From Actinoallomurus purpureus (lineage in GTDB: Bacteria > Actinomycetota > Actinomycetes > Streptosporangiales > Streptosporangiaceae): a DNA stretch of 64,000 bases. The stretch spans positions 151,211 through 215,210 of the forward strand of contig NZ_JAMXMY010000019.1 in assembly GCF_024055795.1 (NCBI RefSeq). The letters are read 5' to 3'. The position numbers were made by a program, and so were the translations under genes. How positions within the stretch are numbered: position 1 is the first letter of the stretch; each line of letters begins with the position of its first letter. This document shows, piece by piece, positions 25,864-34,242 of this stretch. The notes below the pieces were generated by a model. That model made no database searches. It was given only the letters and a program-made list of their open reading frames with translations, and was not told the DNA's origin.

Positions 25864-26399
25864 ACGTGTACTGGTTCGACGTCAATGTGGCCGGTCCTGT
25901 CACCGACGAACATGCCGAGGCCCTGGGAGAGATGCTGGCGGCCGCCGACCGCATCGACGCCACGATCCAGGCCGGAGAGGACGGTGGCGCGATCATGTTC
26001 TCTCGAGAGGCCGACGACGCGGTGCAAGCGATCATCTCCGCGGTCATGGACGTTGAGAAGGCCGGGATGACGGCGATCGGTGTCACCGAGGATCTGGTGA
26101 CGGCCGAGGACATCGCCGAGCGCGCGAAGGTCACCGCTGCCTCGGCCCGGTACTGGATAACGGGTGATCGCGGACCGGGCGGGTTTCCCTCTCCCCGCGT
26201 CGCACGGCCGAAGGCCAGCCTCTACTCATGGGCGGACGTGTCCGCGTGGCTTCATGAGGCGAAACTCGGTGAAGTCGACCATGTCGCCGTTGAGACGGCC
26301 CGTGTCTGCGTACTCATCTCCGCCGCTCTCATCGTCCGTCGGGGCATGGCCGACCTGCCGAAGCACGAACGTCCGTTGGTGGCACGACTCGTCGCCTGA
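25860..26399 (+). CDS. HTH protein, possible antitoxin partner
   Basis: A 179-residue protein. The N-terminal 75 residues (YWFDVNVAGPVTDEHAEALGEML) form an alpha/beta domain that could bind the upstream protein, similar in placement to HicB. Residues about 80-130 read TAEDIAERAKVTAASARYWI and YSWADVSAWLHEA, a MerR/AlpA-like winged helix-turn-helix. The C-terminal part is helical. It overlaps the HicA-like gene by four bases. It would repress the shared promoter at 25598; this is inference from organisation. Confidence 0.6.
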   Translation: MNVYWFDVNVAGPVTDEHAEALGEMLAAADRIDATIQAGEDGGAIMFSREADDAVQAIISAVMDVEKAGMTAIGVTEDLVTAEDIAERAKVTAASARYWITGDRGPGGFPSPRVARPKASLYSWADVSAWLHEAKLGEVDHVAVETARVCVLISAALIVRRGMADLPKHERPLVARLVA

Positions 26400-26469
26400 G
26401 CGGCGGTCCCTTCGCTCGCCGAGCGCGACGGCTACCCGGTGATGGGGCCCGTGATGTGATGATTAGGGG

Positions 26470-27144
26470 GTGCATTTCCCCATCAGGGTCGTGCTGGCCG
26501 ACGACCAGACGCTCGTACGGGCCGGGTTCCGCTCGATCCTCGACAACGAGGACGACATCAGCGTGATCGCCGAGGCCGGCGACGGGTCCGAGGCCGTGCG
26601 CCTCGCGGCGGCCGAGCGGCCCGACGTCGTCCTGATGGACATCCGGATGCCCGTGCTGGATGGGCTGGAGGCCACCCGGCGGATCGTCGCCGACGAACGG
26701 CTCCGCGACGTCAAGGTCGTGATCCTGACGACGTTCGACCTGGACGACTACGTCTACAGCGCGCTGAAGGCCGGTGCCAGCGGATTCATGGTGAAGGACA
26801 CCGAGCCGCTCGAGCTGATCCACGCCGTCCGCGTCGCGGCGCGGGGCGACGCCCTGCTCGCGCCGTCGGTGACCCGCCGGCTGATCAGCGAGTTCGCCGC
26901 GAGGATCAAGGAACCGCCGCCGTCCGTCGAGCTGAACGCCCTCACCGACCGCGAGCGCGAGGTTCTCGAACTCGTCGCCGCGGGACTGTCCAACGACGAG
27001 ATCGCCACGAGGCTCGTCGTCAGCCCGGCGACGGCGAAGACGCACGTGAGCCGGGTGCTCACGAAACTGCGCGCCCGCGACCGCGCACAGCTCGTCGTCC
27101 TGGCGTACGAATCCGGGCTGGTCCGGCCCGGCTGGCTCGGCTGA
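26470..27144 (+). CDS. NarL/LuxR-type response regulator
   Basis: A 224-residue regulator. The receiver domain has the acidic pair DDQ, the phospho-acceptor in VVLMDIRMPVLDG, and Lys in MVKDTEP. The C-terminal LuxR helix-turn-helix is LTDREREVLELVAAGLSNDE, then IATRLVVSPATAKTHVSRVL. GTG 26470 is taken as start; its ribosome site (AGGG) is very close. It is the probable partner of the kinase ending at 25576. The two would normally be adjacent, and here an 850-bp small-gene island lies between. Confidence 0.92.
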   Translation: MHFPIRVVLADDQTLVRAGFRSILDNEDDISVIAEAGDGSEAVRLAAAERPDVVLMDIRMPVLDGLEATRRIVADERLRDVKVVILTTFDLDDYVYSALKAGASGFMVKDTEPLELIHAVRVAARGDALLAPSVTRRLISEFAARIKEPPPSVELNALTDREREVLELVAAGLSNDEIATRLVVSPATAKTHVSRVLTKLRARDRAQLVVLAYESGLVRPGWLG

Positions 27145-27218
27145 TCCCCGGGGCCGGATCGTCCAGCGTGGCACCCGCCGGAACCTCATCGAGCGACCCG
27201 GCCCCTATCGCGACCTCT

Positions 27219-27237
27219 GGGAGGCCGAACGCCTCCC
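27219..27237. terminator. hairpin between convergent genes
   Basis: Perfect arms GGGAGGC and GCCTCCC with loop CGAAC, in the 107-bp gap between the response regulator and the minus-strand zinc-ribbon gene. Confidence 0.55.
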
Positions 27238-27251
27238 GAGCGCCGACCGCG

Positions 27252-27503
27252 CTATTCGGCGGGCGTGAACATCTGATGCATGATCCCCCGACGATGGCGG
27301 CCGTGGTAGGACGCGTCGGCGTCATCGGCGGTCGGATCGAACTTGGCCAGGTAGTCACTCTCGGCGTCGATCAAACGCTCCAGCTCCCCACGATCCAGGA
27401 AGACGCCGTGGCAGCCGACGCATTCCTCGATCATCACTCCATTACGTGTCCGAACGTCCCACTCCGCGGAACACTTCGGACACGTCATCCCCGTCGCAGC
27501 CAT
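27252..27503 (-). CDS. TFIIB-type zinc-ribbon protein
   Basis: An 83-residue protein with CPKC (residues 8-11) and CVGC (28-31) forming a four-cysteine zinc ribbon, then GVFLDRGELERLIDAE, the signature of the small bacterial zf-TFIIB family. The C-terminus is His-rich (YHGRHRRGIMHQMF). The function of the family is not established. ATG 27503 has GGGGAG five bases upstream. Confidence 0.88.
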   Translation of the reverse strand: MAATGMTCPKCSAEWDVRTRNGVMIEECVGCHGVFLDRGELERLIDAESDYLAKFDPTADDADASYHGRHRRGIMHQMFTPAE

Positions 27504-27611
27504 TGCGGCTCCCCTGTGAACGAATTCGACGATCAGGCAAGACTAATAACCATCACCGTGAGAGGGAACGTTTTTCGGGTGGCGCCCGGGTGATCACGAA
27601 AAGCTCGGAAG

Positions 27612-27656
27612 GTCCCGTCCGACGGGACGGATACGGCGTGGCCCGATCCACGCCGT
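27612..27656. terminator. double hairpin downstream of the surface-protein gene
   Basis: GTCCCGT-CCG-ACGGGAC (27612-27628) and ACGGCGTGG with its exact complement (27633-27656) follow the 3' end of the minus-strand gene at 27710, and also face the upstream end of the zinc-ribbon gene. They probably end transcription from the right. Confidence 0.5.
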
Positions 27657-27709
27657 GAACCGCCGACAGAATAGTGACCTTCGGCACGCGGCGGCGGCGA
27701 ATCGTTCGG

Positions 27710-29440
27710 TCAGCGGGTCGGCTCGGGAGCCTTCGGCCCGGCCGCCCGTCCCCGCCTTCCGAACGGCAGCGTGACGTGGTTCCGCCGCACGATGATCAGG
27801 CCGGCGAGCCACAGCAGGAGCGCCTCGGCGACCACCGCGATGCCGAGCGCGGTCGTCCAGGATCGATGTCCATCCCGGAGCGTGTCGGCCGGCGCGACGG
27901 CCGTCAGCTCGGAAAGACCGTCTGGCCGGGACGCCACCGGGGTCTGATCCGGGGCGACACTCGGCAGCAGCGGCATCGCGGCCGGCGTGGACGGCCGTCC
28001 CGGCGCACTCGCCGGCGGAGCGCCCCCGTCCGCACCGGTCCCGAGGGCGGCGCCGGCCCCGGCGGCGCCGACCGGCCCGACGGGTTCGGCCGGTGGCACC
28101 GGCGCGACCGGCTGCGCGTGCTTCGGCGATCTGAGGGACTCGGCGGCCCGCGCGGCCTTCACCCGGGACCGTGCCGCTCCAGGCGCGGACGGCGCGCCCA
28201 GAGCCTGAGCCGGGACGGAAACCGGGGCGTGGGCCGAGGCCGGAGCCAGGGCCTGGCCGTGAGCCGATGCCGGATCCGACACCCGTGGCGAGACCGCGCC
28301 CGATGTTCGAGGCGACGCCGCGCCCGGCGCCGCGACCGCGGGCCGAGCGGGATCCGCCGCCTGGACCCGGGCGCCGGCCGAGGCCGAGCCTGGGGCCGCG
28401 GCCAGGGAACGAGCCGAGCCGGGAGCCTGGACCCCGGTGCGAGCGGGCGCTGAGCCCGGTGCCGCGACCGAGGACCGTGCCTGAGCGGGGGGCACAGCCG
28501 CGGCGGAGCTCGCTTCGGCGGCGCGCGTTCCGGCCGCCGGCCGGGATCCGCTCCTGCCGCTTCGCGCCGGGAGGCGCGGCGCCCGGCGTGGCACCGCCTT
28601 CGGAGCCCTGCTCCGCGTCCCCGCGTCACCGGATGGCCCGGCGCTCGCCGGGTCTCCGTAGCCGGACGCCGATCCGGGACGTTCGGCGGTCGGTTGGGTG
28701 GACGCCGACGCCTCCGGCGAGGCCGGTGCGGGCGCGACGCTCCCCGACATGCCCTGCGCCAGCGGCGACCACAGGCCGGGCATCTCCGGCGACGTGCTCT
28801 CCTGAGGTGACGCCTCGGGAGATCCCCCGATCGCGGAGCCGTCGGTCGGCGCGGCCGCGGGGATGTTCGGCGCGGCGGACGCGTACGGGCTCGGTTCGGG
28901 GGCCACGGAGGCCGACACCGCAGGATCCGAGACCGGCCGGGTGACCGGAGCCGCGGAGACCGGAGGCCGGGCGGCCCGCAACGCCACCACGGAGCCGTGG
29001 GAGGCGTTGGCCGCGCGCGCCTCCACGGTGACGGGCGGCTCCATCGGGAGGGACTCGCCGGTACGCACCCGAACGCGCAGCGTACGCGCCGTGGTCAGGT
29101 CGCCGAGGTCGCAGCGCAGCACGGGCGCCGACGGGGTGTCCGCGCAGGCCGTCGCGGGACGATCCCAGGCCGCCGGCCGTACGGTCGTCAGGATCAGGCG
29201 CACGCCGATCGCCGTACCGCCGACCGGCCGCACCGTCACCGCGTACTCCACCGCTCCGGGCGTCACCGAGACGACCCGGACCGAGGCGTCGACGCGCACA
29301 TCGCGGACGGGCGCCACCGGCACGGTCAACGCGGAGGCGGACAGGGCCGACCCCGGCAGCGGAACCTCCCCCGCGACCGCCGGAACGGTCATCGCGGCCG
29401 TACCGATGGCGGTCAGAATGGTCCTGGATACCGCCTTCAT
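27710..29440 (-). CDS. secreted, membrane-anchored Pro/Ala/Ser-rich surface protein
   Basis: A 576-residue protein with an N-terminal signal peptide (AVSRTILTAIGTAAMTVPAVAG). A folded domain of about 150 residues follows (VEYAVTVRPVGGTAIGVRLI, CADTPSAPVLRCDL with two Cys), resembling DUF11-like beta domains. A roughly 300-residue Ala/Pro/Ser/Arg stalk with irregular repeats (APGSARSLAAAPGSASAG) comes next, and the end is a membrane helix (ALGIAVVAEALLLWLAGLII) with a basic tail. This is a typical surface stalk protein that crosses the cell wall. ATG 29440 has GGGGAG eight bases upstream. Binding partner unknown. Confidence 0.75.
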   Translation of the reverse strand: MKAVSRTILTAIGTAAMTVPAVAGEVPLPGSALSASALTVPVAPVRDVRVDASVRVVSVTPGAVEYAVTVRPVGGTAIGVRLILTTVRPAAWDRPATACADTPSAPVLRCDLGDLTTARTLRVRVRTGESLPMEPPVTVEARAANASHGSVVALRAARPPVSAAPVTRPVSDPAVSASVAPEPSPYASAAPNIPAAAPTDGSAIGGSPEASPQESTSPEMPGLWSPLAQGMSGSVAPAPASPEASASTQPTAERPGSASGYGDPASAGPSGDAGTRSRAPKAVPRRAPRLPARSGRSGSRPAAGTRAAEASSAAAVPPAQARSSVAAPGSAPARTGVQAPGSARSLAAAPGSASAGARVQAADPARPAVAAPGAASPRTSGAVSPRVSDPASAHGQALAPASAHAPVSVPAQALGAPSAPGAARSRVKAARAAESLRSPKHAQPVAPVPPAEPVGPVGAAGAGAALGTGADGGAPPASAPGRPSTPAAMPLLPSVAPDQTPVASRPDGLSELTAVAPADTLRDGHRSWTTALGIAVVAEALLLWLAGLIIVRRNHVTLPFGRRGRAAGPKAPEPTR

Positions 29441-29617
29441 ACCGCTGTCTCCCCACACAGATGCCTGTCGGCCTCCGGGGGGACGGGCCGGGAGCCCGTG
29501 AGGTGATCGCTCCCCACTACTACCGCACGATCGCCGAGCGTAACCACGGCCGGACGAGCGTTTCGGGGAAGCTGAACATTCTTTCTACACTTCCGACAGG
29601 CGTCGAGAGGAGTTCGC

Positions 29618-30544
29618 GTGGCGACCGAGGAGCCGGTAATGCCTTCCGAGGGGGGACCGGCCCGTCCATCCCCCGAGGAGAAGCCGTTCCTCTCCGCCGA
29701 GGGAGGGCCGGCTCACCCGCCGGCCGTGCTCCCGGCCGTGCTCCCGGCCGAGGGAGAGCCGCCCGCCGCGCTCCCCGAGGCGCCGGCGGCACGGGTGGAG
29801 CGGTCGGCGTCGAGCGTGCGCTCGCTGGAACGCGCCTTCGAACTGCTCGACCACCTGGCCGACGCGGGCGGTCAGCTGGCCCTCACCGAACTCGCCGAGG
29901 TGTCCGGGCTGCCCATGCCCACCATCTACCGGCTGATGCGGACACTGGTGAACCGGGGCTACGTCCGCCAGGAGCCGTCCAAGCGGTACGCGCTCGGTCC
30001 CCGGCTGATCCGGCTCGGGGAGACCGCGGAACGCCTGCTCGGCTCGTGGGCGCGGCCGGTGCTCGCCCAGCTGGTCGACGAGGTCGGTGAGACGGCCAAC
30101 ATGGCGCTGCTGGAGGGCGACGAGGCGGTGTACGTCGCGCAGGTGCCCTCACGGCACTCGATGCGCATGTTCACCGAGGTCGGCCGGCGCGTCCTGCCGC
30201 ACTGCACGGGCGTGGGCAAGGCCCTCCTGGCGCAGCTGCCGGAGCCGACGGTGCGGGAGATCATCGCCCGTACCGGCATGCCCGCGTACACGCCGCACAC
30301 CATCACGGACCCCGCCGTGCTGATGGAGGAGCTGGCGCGCATCCGGCAGCGCGGCTACGCCCTCGACGAGCAGGAGCAGGAGGTCGGGGTGCGGTGCGTC
30401 GCCGTCCCGGTGATCGACACACCCACGCCGGCCGCCATCTCGGTGTCCGGGCCGCACGGCCGCCTCACCCACGAGGTGATCGAGGAGGTCGTGCCCATCA
30501 TGCGCCGGACCGCCGGGCAGCTCGCCCGACGCCTCTCGGCTTGA
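29618..30544 (+). CDS. IclR-family transcriptional regulator
   Basis: A 308-residue regulator. The helix-turn-helix spans residues about 65-130 (SVRSLERAFELLDHLADAGG, then LTELAEVSGLPMPTIYRLMR). The IclR effector domain follows with HSMRMFTEVGRRVLPHCTGVGKALLA, DEQEQEVGVRCVAVPV and AAISVSGP. The first 60 residues are a Pro/Glu/Ala-rich extension encoded by short internal repeats and absent from typical members. GTG 29618 has GAGAGGAG upstream. It lies 67 bp before a dehydrogenase gene and probably regulates it. Confidence 0.93.
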   Translation: MATEEPVMPSEGGPARPSPEEKPFLSAEGGPAHPPAVLPAVLPAEGEPPAALPEAPAARVERSASSVRSLERAFELLDHLADAGGQLALTELAEVSGLPMPTIYRLMRTLVNRGYVRQEPSKRYALGPRLIRLGETAERLLGSWARPVLAQLVDEVGETANMALLEGDEAVYVAQVPSRHSMRMFTEVGRRVLPHCTGVGKALLAQLPEPTVREIIARTGMPAYTPHTITDPAVLMEELARIRQRGYALDEQEQEVGVRCVAVPVIDTPTPAAISVSGPHGRLTHEVIEEVVPIMRRTAGQLARRLSA

Positions 30545-30611
30545 AACTCCGAAACGGGAAATAACGGTCTAACCCGGATCGATGCCTCGCGGCCTGGGTA
30601 GAGGAGACGCC

Positions 30612-31469
30612 ATGGACGAGCTCACCGTCGCCGTACTCGGAACCGGGATCATGGGCGAGCCGATCGCCCGCAACCTGCTGCGCGCCGGTCTCGCGGTACG
30701 CGTGTGGAACCGCACCCGGGCGAAGGCGGAGCCTCTCGCGGCGGACGGCGCACGCGTGTGCGACGAGCCCGCTGAGGCCGCCGACGGCGCGAATGTCGTC
30801 GTCACGATGCTCCACGACGGCGAGACCGTCGAGAACGTGATGGCCGGCGTGCTCCCGGCCATGGAGGAGGACGCGGTCTGGGCACAGATGAGCACGGTCG
30901 GCGCCGAGGCGGTGGACCGTCTCGCGGAACTGGCCCGCAAGCGCGACGTCACCTTCATCGACTGTCCGGTCCTCGGCACCCGCAAGCCCGCCGAGGACGG
31001 GGCCCTCGTCGTCCTCGCCGCCGGCCCCCACGACGAGCGCGCGGAGCGGGTCTTCGACGTGATCGGTTCCCGGACGGTATGGCTGGGCGACGGCACCGAG
31101 GCGTCCCGGTTGAAGCTCGTCCTGAACAGCTGGGTCCTCGCGCTGACCACGGCCACCGGTGAGGCGATCGCCCTGGCGGAGGCCTTCGGACTGGACCCCC
31201 GGCTCTTCCTGGAGACGATCGCGGGCGGAGGTCTCGACTCGCAGTACGCCCAGATGAAGGGCAAGGCGATCATCGCCGGGGAGCTCGCGCCGAGCTTCAA
31301 GACGGTCAGCGCCGCCAAGGACGCCGCCCTGGTCGCCTCGGACGGGCGGTCCGCCGGGGCGGCACCTCGGGTCGCCGAGGCCGTACGCGACCAGATGCGC
31401 CGTGCCGTCGAGCTCGGCCACGGCGACGAGGACATGGCCGCCGTCTACCACGCCGCCCGCCACCCCTGA
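30612..31469 (+). CDS. NAD(P)-dependent beta-hydroxyacid dehydrogenase
   Basis: A 285-residue enzyme of the 3-hydroxyisobutyrate dehydrogenase family: Rossmann motif VAVLGTGIMGEPIARNLL, substrate loop FIDCPVLGTRKPAEDG, catalytic Lys region SRLKLVLNSW, and GLDSQYAQMKGKAII with NAD-side helix FKTVSAAKDAAL. The family oxidises or reduces short beta-hydroxy acids or semialdehydes. ATG 30612 has GAGGAGA seven bases upstream. The IclR gene directly before it suggests control by a small acid. The substrate is not known. Confidence 0.92.
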   Translation: MDELTVAVLGTGIMGEPIARNLLRAGLAVRVWNRTRAKAEPLAADGARVCDEPAEAADGANVVVTMLHDGETVENVMAGVLPAMEEDAVWAQMSTVGAEAVDRLAELARKRDVTFIDCPVLGTRKPAEDGALVVLAAGPHDERAERVFDVIGSRTVWLGDGTEASRLKLVLNSWVLALTTATGEAIALAEAFGLDPRLFLETIAGGGLDSQYAQMKGKAIIAGELAPSFKTVSAAKDAALVASDGRSAGAAPRVAEAVRDQMRRAVELGHGDEDMAAVYHAARHP

Positions 31470-31600
31470 CCCCGCCCGCGCCTGACCCCGCCCGCGTCCG
31501 ACCCCCCCCGTGTCTGACCCGCCCGCGTCCGACCCGGCGCGCGTCTGACCCGGCGCGCGTCTGACCCGGCGCGCGTCTGACCCGGCTCAAGCCCCGCCGT
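31470..31600. repeat. short tandem repeats in intergenic DNA
   Basis: A unit of 16 bp, GCGCGTCTGACCCGGC, is repeated about three times exactly at 31538-31588, preceded by looser versions (CGCGTCCGACC, CGCGCCTGACCC) from 31472. The array lies between the dehydrogenase stop and the first 62-bp palindromic element, and has no coding signal. Confidence 0.75.
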
Positions 31601-31692
31601 CGACTCTCAGCCCCCGTGTCCAGCCCCCGCCGCCTCGCGGCACCGGGCACCGCCCGGGAACCGTGAGGCTCGCCGACCCCGCCATCTCCTGC

Positions 31693-31754
31693 GTTGACTT
31701 TGGGAAAAACGCCGTTTCGGCGGTCCACGGAAGGGCGACTTTCCCAAAGTCAAC
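31693..31754 (+). repeat. 62-bp palindromic element (copy B)
   Basis: Perfect 15-bp terminal inverted repeats GTTGACTTTGGGAAA extend to about 24 bp with three mismatches (left AACGCCGTT, right AAGGGCGAC). The centre (TTCGGCGGTCCACGG) is unlike the other copies. The flanks are pyrimidine-rich on the left and purine-rich (GAGAGCGAGG) on the right. Confidence 0.9.
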
Positions 31755-32015
31755 GAGAGCGAGGAGCGCCCGGTGGGCGGACGATCCGGAGATTCGTTAC
31801 AGTCCGCGCTCGCGCCCCGACTGAGTGCGATCCCCCCGCATCTGCGGAACGGCCCCTTCCGCCGCGCGGAAGCCAATATCACGAAGACCTCGGACGAGAT
31901 GATCAATTCGCCGTCGCCGGGTGGATCCATTTGAAGTACGACGCAAAGACACTTTTCCGGCGACCGGAATCGATCATCGACGACGTCCGCACCGCCCTCT
32001 GGCAGCGCGGCCACC
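31755..32015. other. 261-bp segment bracketed by two palindromic elements
   Basis: The segment between copies B and C has lower GC in part (AATATCACGAAGACC, ATTTGAAGTACGACGC) than its surroundings. A plus-strand stretch reading DQFAVAGWIHLKYDAKTLFRRP, then IIDDVRTALW has protein-like composition but no good start or known family. It could be a decayed gene. Confidence 0.45.
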
Positions 32016-32077
32016 GTTGACCTTGGGAAAATCGCCGTTCTGAAGGAGCTTGGATGGGCGATTATCCCAAACTCAAC
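32016..32077 (+). repeat. 62-bp palindromic element (copy C)
   Basis: Left end GTTGACCTTGGGAAAATCGC and right end GGGCGATTATCCCAAACTCAAC (last 20 considered: GCGATTATCCCAAACTCAAC) form an imperfect palindrome. The length is exactly 62 bp, with the same orientation as copies B and D, and the centre differs. It lies 261 bp after copy B. Confidence 0.9.
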
Positions 32078-32286
32078 GGAGGGGTGGGGAAGGCAGGCCC
32101 CGGCGGAAGCCGCAGCTCGGCGGCGGGGGCTCGGGGTTGTCTGTGGCGGGCGTACGGGGCGGCGCGGCGGGTGCGCGGGTTCGGGGCGGCGGGTGCCCGG
32201 GGGCCGGACTCGTCGCCGGTGGGCGTACGGGGTGACGGGTGCCCGGGTTCGGGGGGAATGTTCGGCGGACGGCCTTGGCGGGGGCT
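32078..32286. other. G-rich intergenic region with a direct repeat
   Basis: The 258 bp before the diiron gene have many G runs on the plus strand. A loose direct repeat of about 70 bp is visible: GGGCGTACGGGG at 32148 and again at 32221, each followed by GCGGGTGC/GACGGGTGC and GGGTTCGGGG. No gene is supported. Confidence 0.5.
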
Positions 32287-32315
32287 GCTTTACGTGCTAC
32301 GAACAAATGTAAAGC
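32287..32315. promoter_or_regulatory. inverted repeat upstream of the diiron-protein gene
   Basis: Arms GCTTTAC and GTAAAGC are perfect, with 15 bases between, ending 20 bases before ATG 32336. This size and placement suit a dimeric repressor (TetR-like) operator. No such regulator gene is adjacent. Confidence 0.5.
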
Positions 32316-32335
32316 CGATCCCCCAGGAGGCCTCG

Positions 32336-33442
32336 ATGACGATGCGCGACCGCTACACCATGCCCGTCCCCGACGGCACCTGGGACGTGCCCGCCGCGGG
32401 CGCCGCGCGGTTCACCTGGGAGTACGACGACGGCCGTGACCGTCTGCTGTCCCTGTACCAGAAGGGCAAGGACAAGCAGTGGGACGCCCAGAAGCGCATC
32501 GACTGGGATGTTCCGGTCGACGTGAACAACGTCGCCGGGCTGCCGGACGAGTTCAACCCGCTCGTCGGCTCCGACGTCTGGGAGCGCATGCCGCAGGAGG
32601 GACGCGACGAGTTCGGCCGGCATCAGGGCGCCTGGCTGTTCAGCCAGTTCCTGCACGGCGAGCAGGGCGCGCTGACCGTGTCCGCGCGGATCGTCGAGTC
32701 GGTGCCCGACCTCGACTCGAAGTTCTACGCCGCGACCCAGGTCATGGACGAGGCCCGGCACGTCGAGCTGTACAAGAAGTTCGTCGACGAGAAGCTCGGC
32801 CTGTACTACCCGATCAACGAGGACCTGGCGAAGCTGCTGGAGGAGTCGCTCACCGACGGCCGCTGGGACCTGCCGTACCTCGGCATGCAGGTGCTCATCG
32901 AGGGCCTGGCCCTGGCATCCTTCGGCCTCTACCGCGACATGTCGACCAACCCGCTGGTCAAGCAGCTCCTCGCGTACGTCATGCAGGACGAGGCGCGGCA
33001 CGTCGCGTTCGGGCGGCTGGCGCTGAAGGACTACTACGCCGAGCTCACGGAAAAGGAGCGGGCGGATCGCGAGGAGTTCGTCGTCGAGGGCTGCTACCTG
33101 ATGCGCGACCGGTTCAAGGGCAAGGAAATCTTCGAGAACCTCGGCATGCCGGTCAAGGAGTGCATGGAGTACGTCGACAACGGGCCGGTCTACACGCTGT
33201 ACCAGTCACTGCTGTTCAGCCGGATCGTCCCGTGCGTCCGCGACATCGGCCTGTGGGGCGACAAGGTGCAGAAGGCGTACGCAGACATGGGCGTGCTCGA
33301 CGCCGCGAAGGGCGACCTCGTCCAGCTGATGAGGCAGGACGAGGAGATCGCCGAGGAGGTCGACCGGGCCCGGCACGAACGCGAACTGGCGGAACGCCAC
33401 GCGGAGGTCCGCGCGGCGATCGCGGACGGCGGCGCCGAGTAG
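32336..33442 (+). CDS. ferritin-like diiron oxidase/oxygenase
   Basis: A 368-residue helical protein with two ExxH metal motifs in repeated form: MDEARHVELY (about residue 138) and QDEARHVAFG (about 223). Glu residues in LHGEQGAL and VLIEGLAL complete a four-helix diiron site. This layout is that of the ferritin-like/ribonucleotide reductase R2-like group and of N-oxygenases of the AurF type. The substrate is unknown. ATG 32336 has AGGAGG six bases upstream; a seven-base-arm inverted repeat sits just before it. It is monocistronic between a repeat-rich region and the RlpA-like gene. Confidence 0.82.
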   Translation: MTMRDRYTMPVPDGTWDVPAAGAARFTWEYDDGRDRLLSLYQKGKDKQWDAQKRIDWDVPVDVNNVAGLPDEFNPLVGSDVWERMPQEGRDEFGRHQGAWLFSQFLHGEQGALTVSARIVESVPDLDSKFYAATQVMDEARHVELYKKFVDEKLGLYYPINEDLAKLLEESLTDGRWDLPYLGMQVLIEGLALASFGLYRDMSTNPLVKQLLAYVMQDEARHVAFGRLALKDYYAELTEKERADREEFVVEGCYLMRDRFKGKEIFENLGMPVKECMEYVDNGPVYTLYQSLLFSRIVPCVRDIGLWGDKVQKAYADMGVLDAAKGDLVQLMRQDEEIAEEVDRARHERELAERHAEVRAAIADGGAE

Positions 33443-33567
33443 GAGTCACCTCACCCCGGATCCGTTCGGTGGGACACCCATCGAAAACGGCGAGTTACCC
33501 GCGATCACGGTGCGTGGCCGCCTATCGTCGGGGACTCGTGCGTGGGATCTCCGGGTTCCGCGCCGTT

Positions 33568-33599
33568 CGAGCTCCGGGCCGTCTTCCGGCCGGAGCTCG
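33568..33599 (+). promoter_or_regulatory. hairpin in the leader of the RlpA-like gene
   Basis: Arms CGAGCTCCGG and CCGGAGCTCG with a short inner extension close 30 bases before GTG 33629. It could be an attenuator or a messenger-stability element. I could not match it to the c-di-AMP riboswitch often found before cell-wall genes in this phylum. Confidence 0.4.
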
Positions 33600-33628
33600 A
33601 TGTCCTGTCCCCTACCGAAGGACGGTCC

Positions 33629-34210
33629 GTGGGTACTGCCGGCCGACATCGCCAGGTTCCCCGATCCACGCGCCTCTGCTCCGGCCTCCTCGCGGTCGCC
33701 GGGTTGGCCGCCGCCACGCTCGCCGCGACCGTCGCGACGCTGATCGGATCCGGCCGGTCCGCGCCTCGGGCGGACGTCGGGGCGGCCGCCGTTCCCGCGG
33801 CCCCGCCTGCGATCCCCGGGCGGGCGAGCCGGGCATCCCGCCGCAGTCCGGTCCGGGCTCGGGCGGCGCGGCACCGGGCGGCACGGAAGAGGACGCGCCG
33901 GACGCCGAGAAAGAGGGTCGTGGCCGGCGGGAACTGTGAGGCGTCGTACTACGGCGCGAGCACGGCGACCGCGAGCGGCGCGCCGTTCGATCCGGAGGCG
34001 CTCACGGCGGCCCACCGTACGCTGCCGATGGGGTCGCGGGTCCGCGTCATCAACATGAGCAATGCTCGATCCGTCGTCGTACGGATCAACGACCGGGGGC
34101 CGTTCGTCCCGGGCCGGTGCCTGGACCTGTCCACCGCGGCGATGCGGGCGGTCGGCGGGGTGCTGTCCGGAGTGATCCCGGTGCGGTACGAGGTTCTCGC
34201 GGGCGTCTGA
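33629..34210 (+). CDS. RlpA-like double-psi beta-barrel protein
   Basis: A 193-residue protein with an N-terminal membrane segment (CSGLLAVAGLAAATLAATVATLIG), a Pro/Arg/Ala-rich wall-spanning stretch, and a C-terminal RlpA-type barrel: CEASYYGASTATASGAPFDP, LTAAHRTLPMGSRVRVIN, VVVRINDRGPF and CLDLSTAAMRAVGG. The catalytic Asp (NDRGPF) and His (TAAHR) of lytic RlpA are present. It probably acts on peptidoglycan outside the membrane. GTG 33629 is preferred because it directly precedes the membrane segment, behind GAAGGA. Confidence 0.87.
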   Translation: MGTAGRHRQVPRSTRLCSGLLAVAGLAAATLAATVATLIGSGRSAPRADVGAAAVPAAPPAIPGRASRASRRSPVRARAARHRAARKRTRRTPRKRVVAGGNCEASYYGASTATASGAPFDPEALTAAHRTLPMGSRVRVINMSNARSVVVRINDRGPFVPGRCLDLSTAAMRAVGGVLSGVIPVRYEVLAGV

Positions 34211-34242
34211 GCGCCCCGCTGCGGACTCCGGCCCGAAAAGGA

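Noticed and set aside
31470..31600. CRISPR-like direct repeats
   Set aside because: The 16-bp units are contiguous with no spacers; this is a simple tandem repeat.
31694..32020. A 108-codon frame starting inside palindromic element B
   Set aside because: Its first 25 codons are the repeat element itself and the rest lacks recognisable features; listed only as a bracketed segment.
33443..33628. A c-di-AMP riboswitch before the RlpA-like gene
   Set aside because: Such riboswitches are common at this kind of gene in actinomycetes, but I could not find the conserved core; only a simple hairpin is present.
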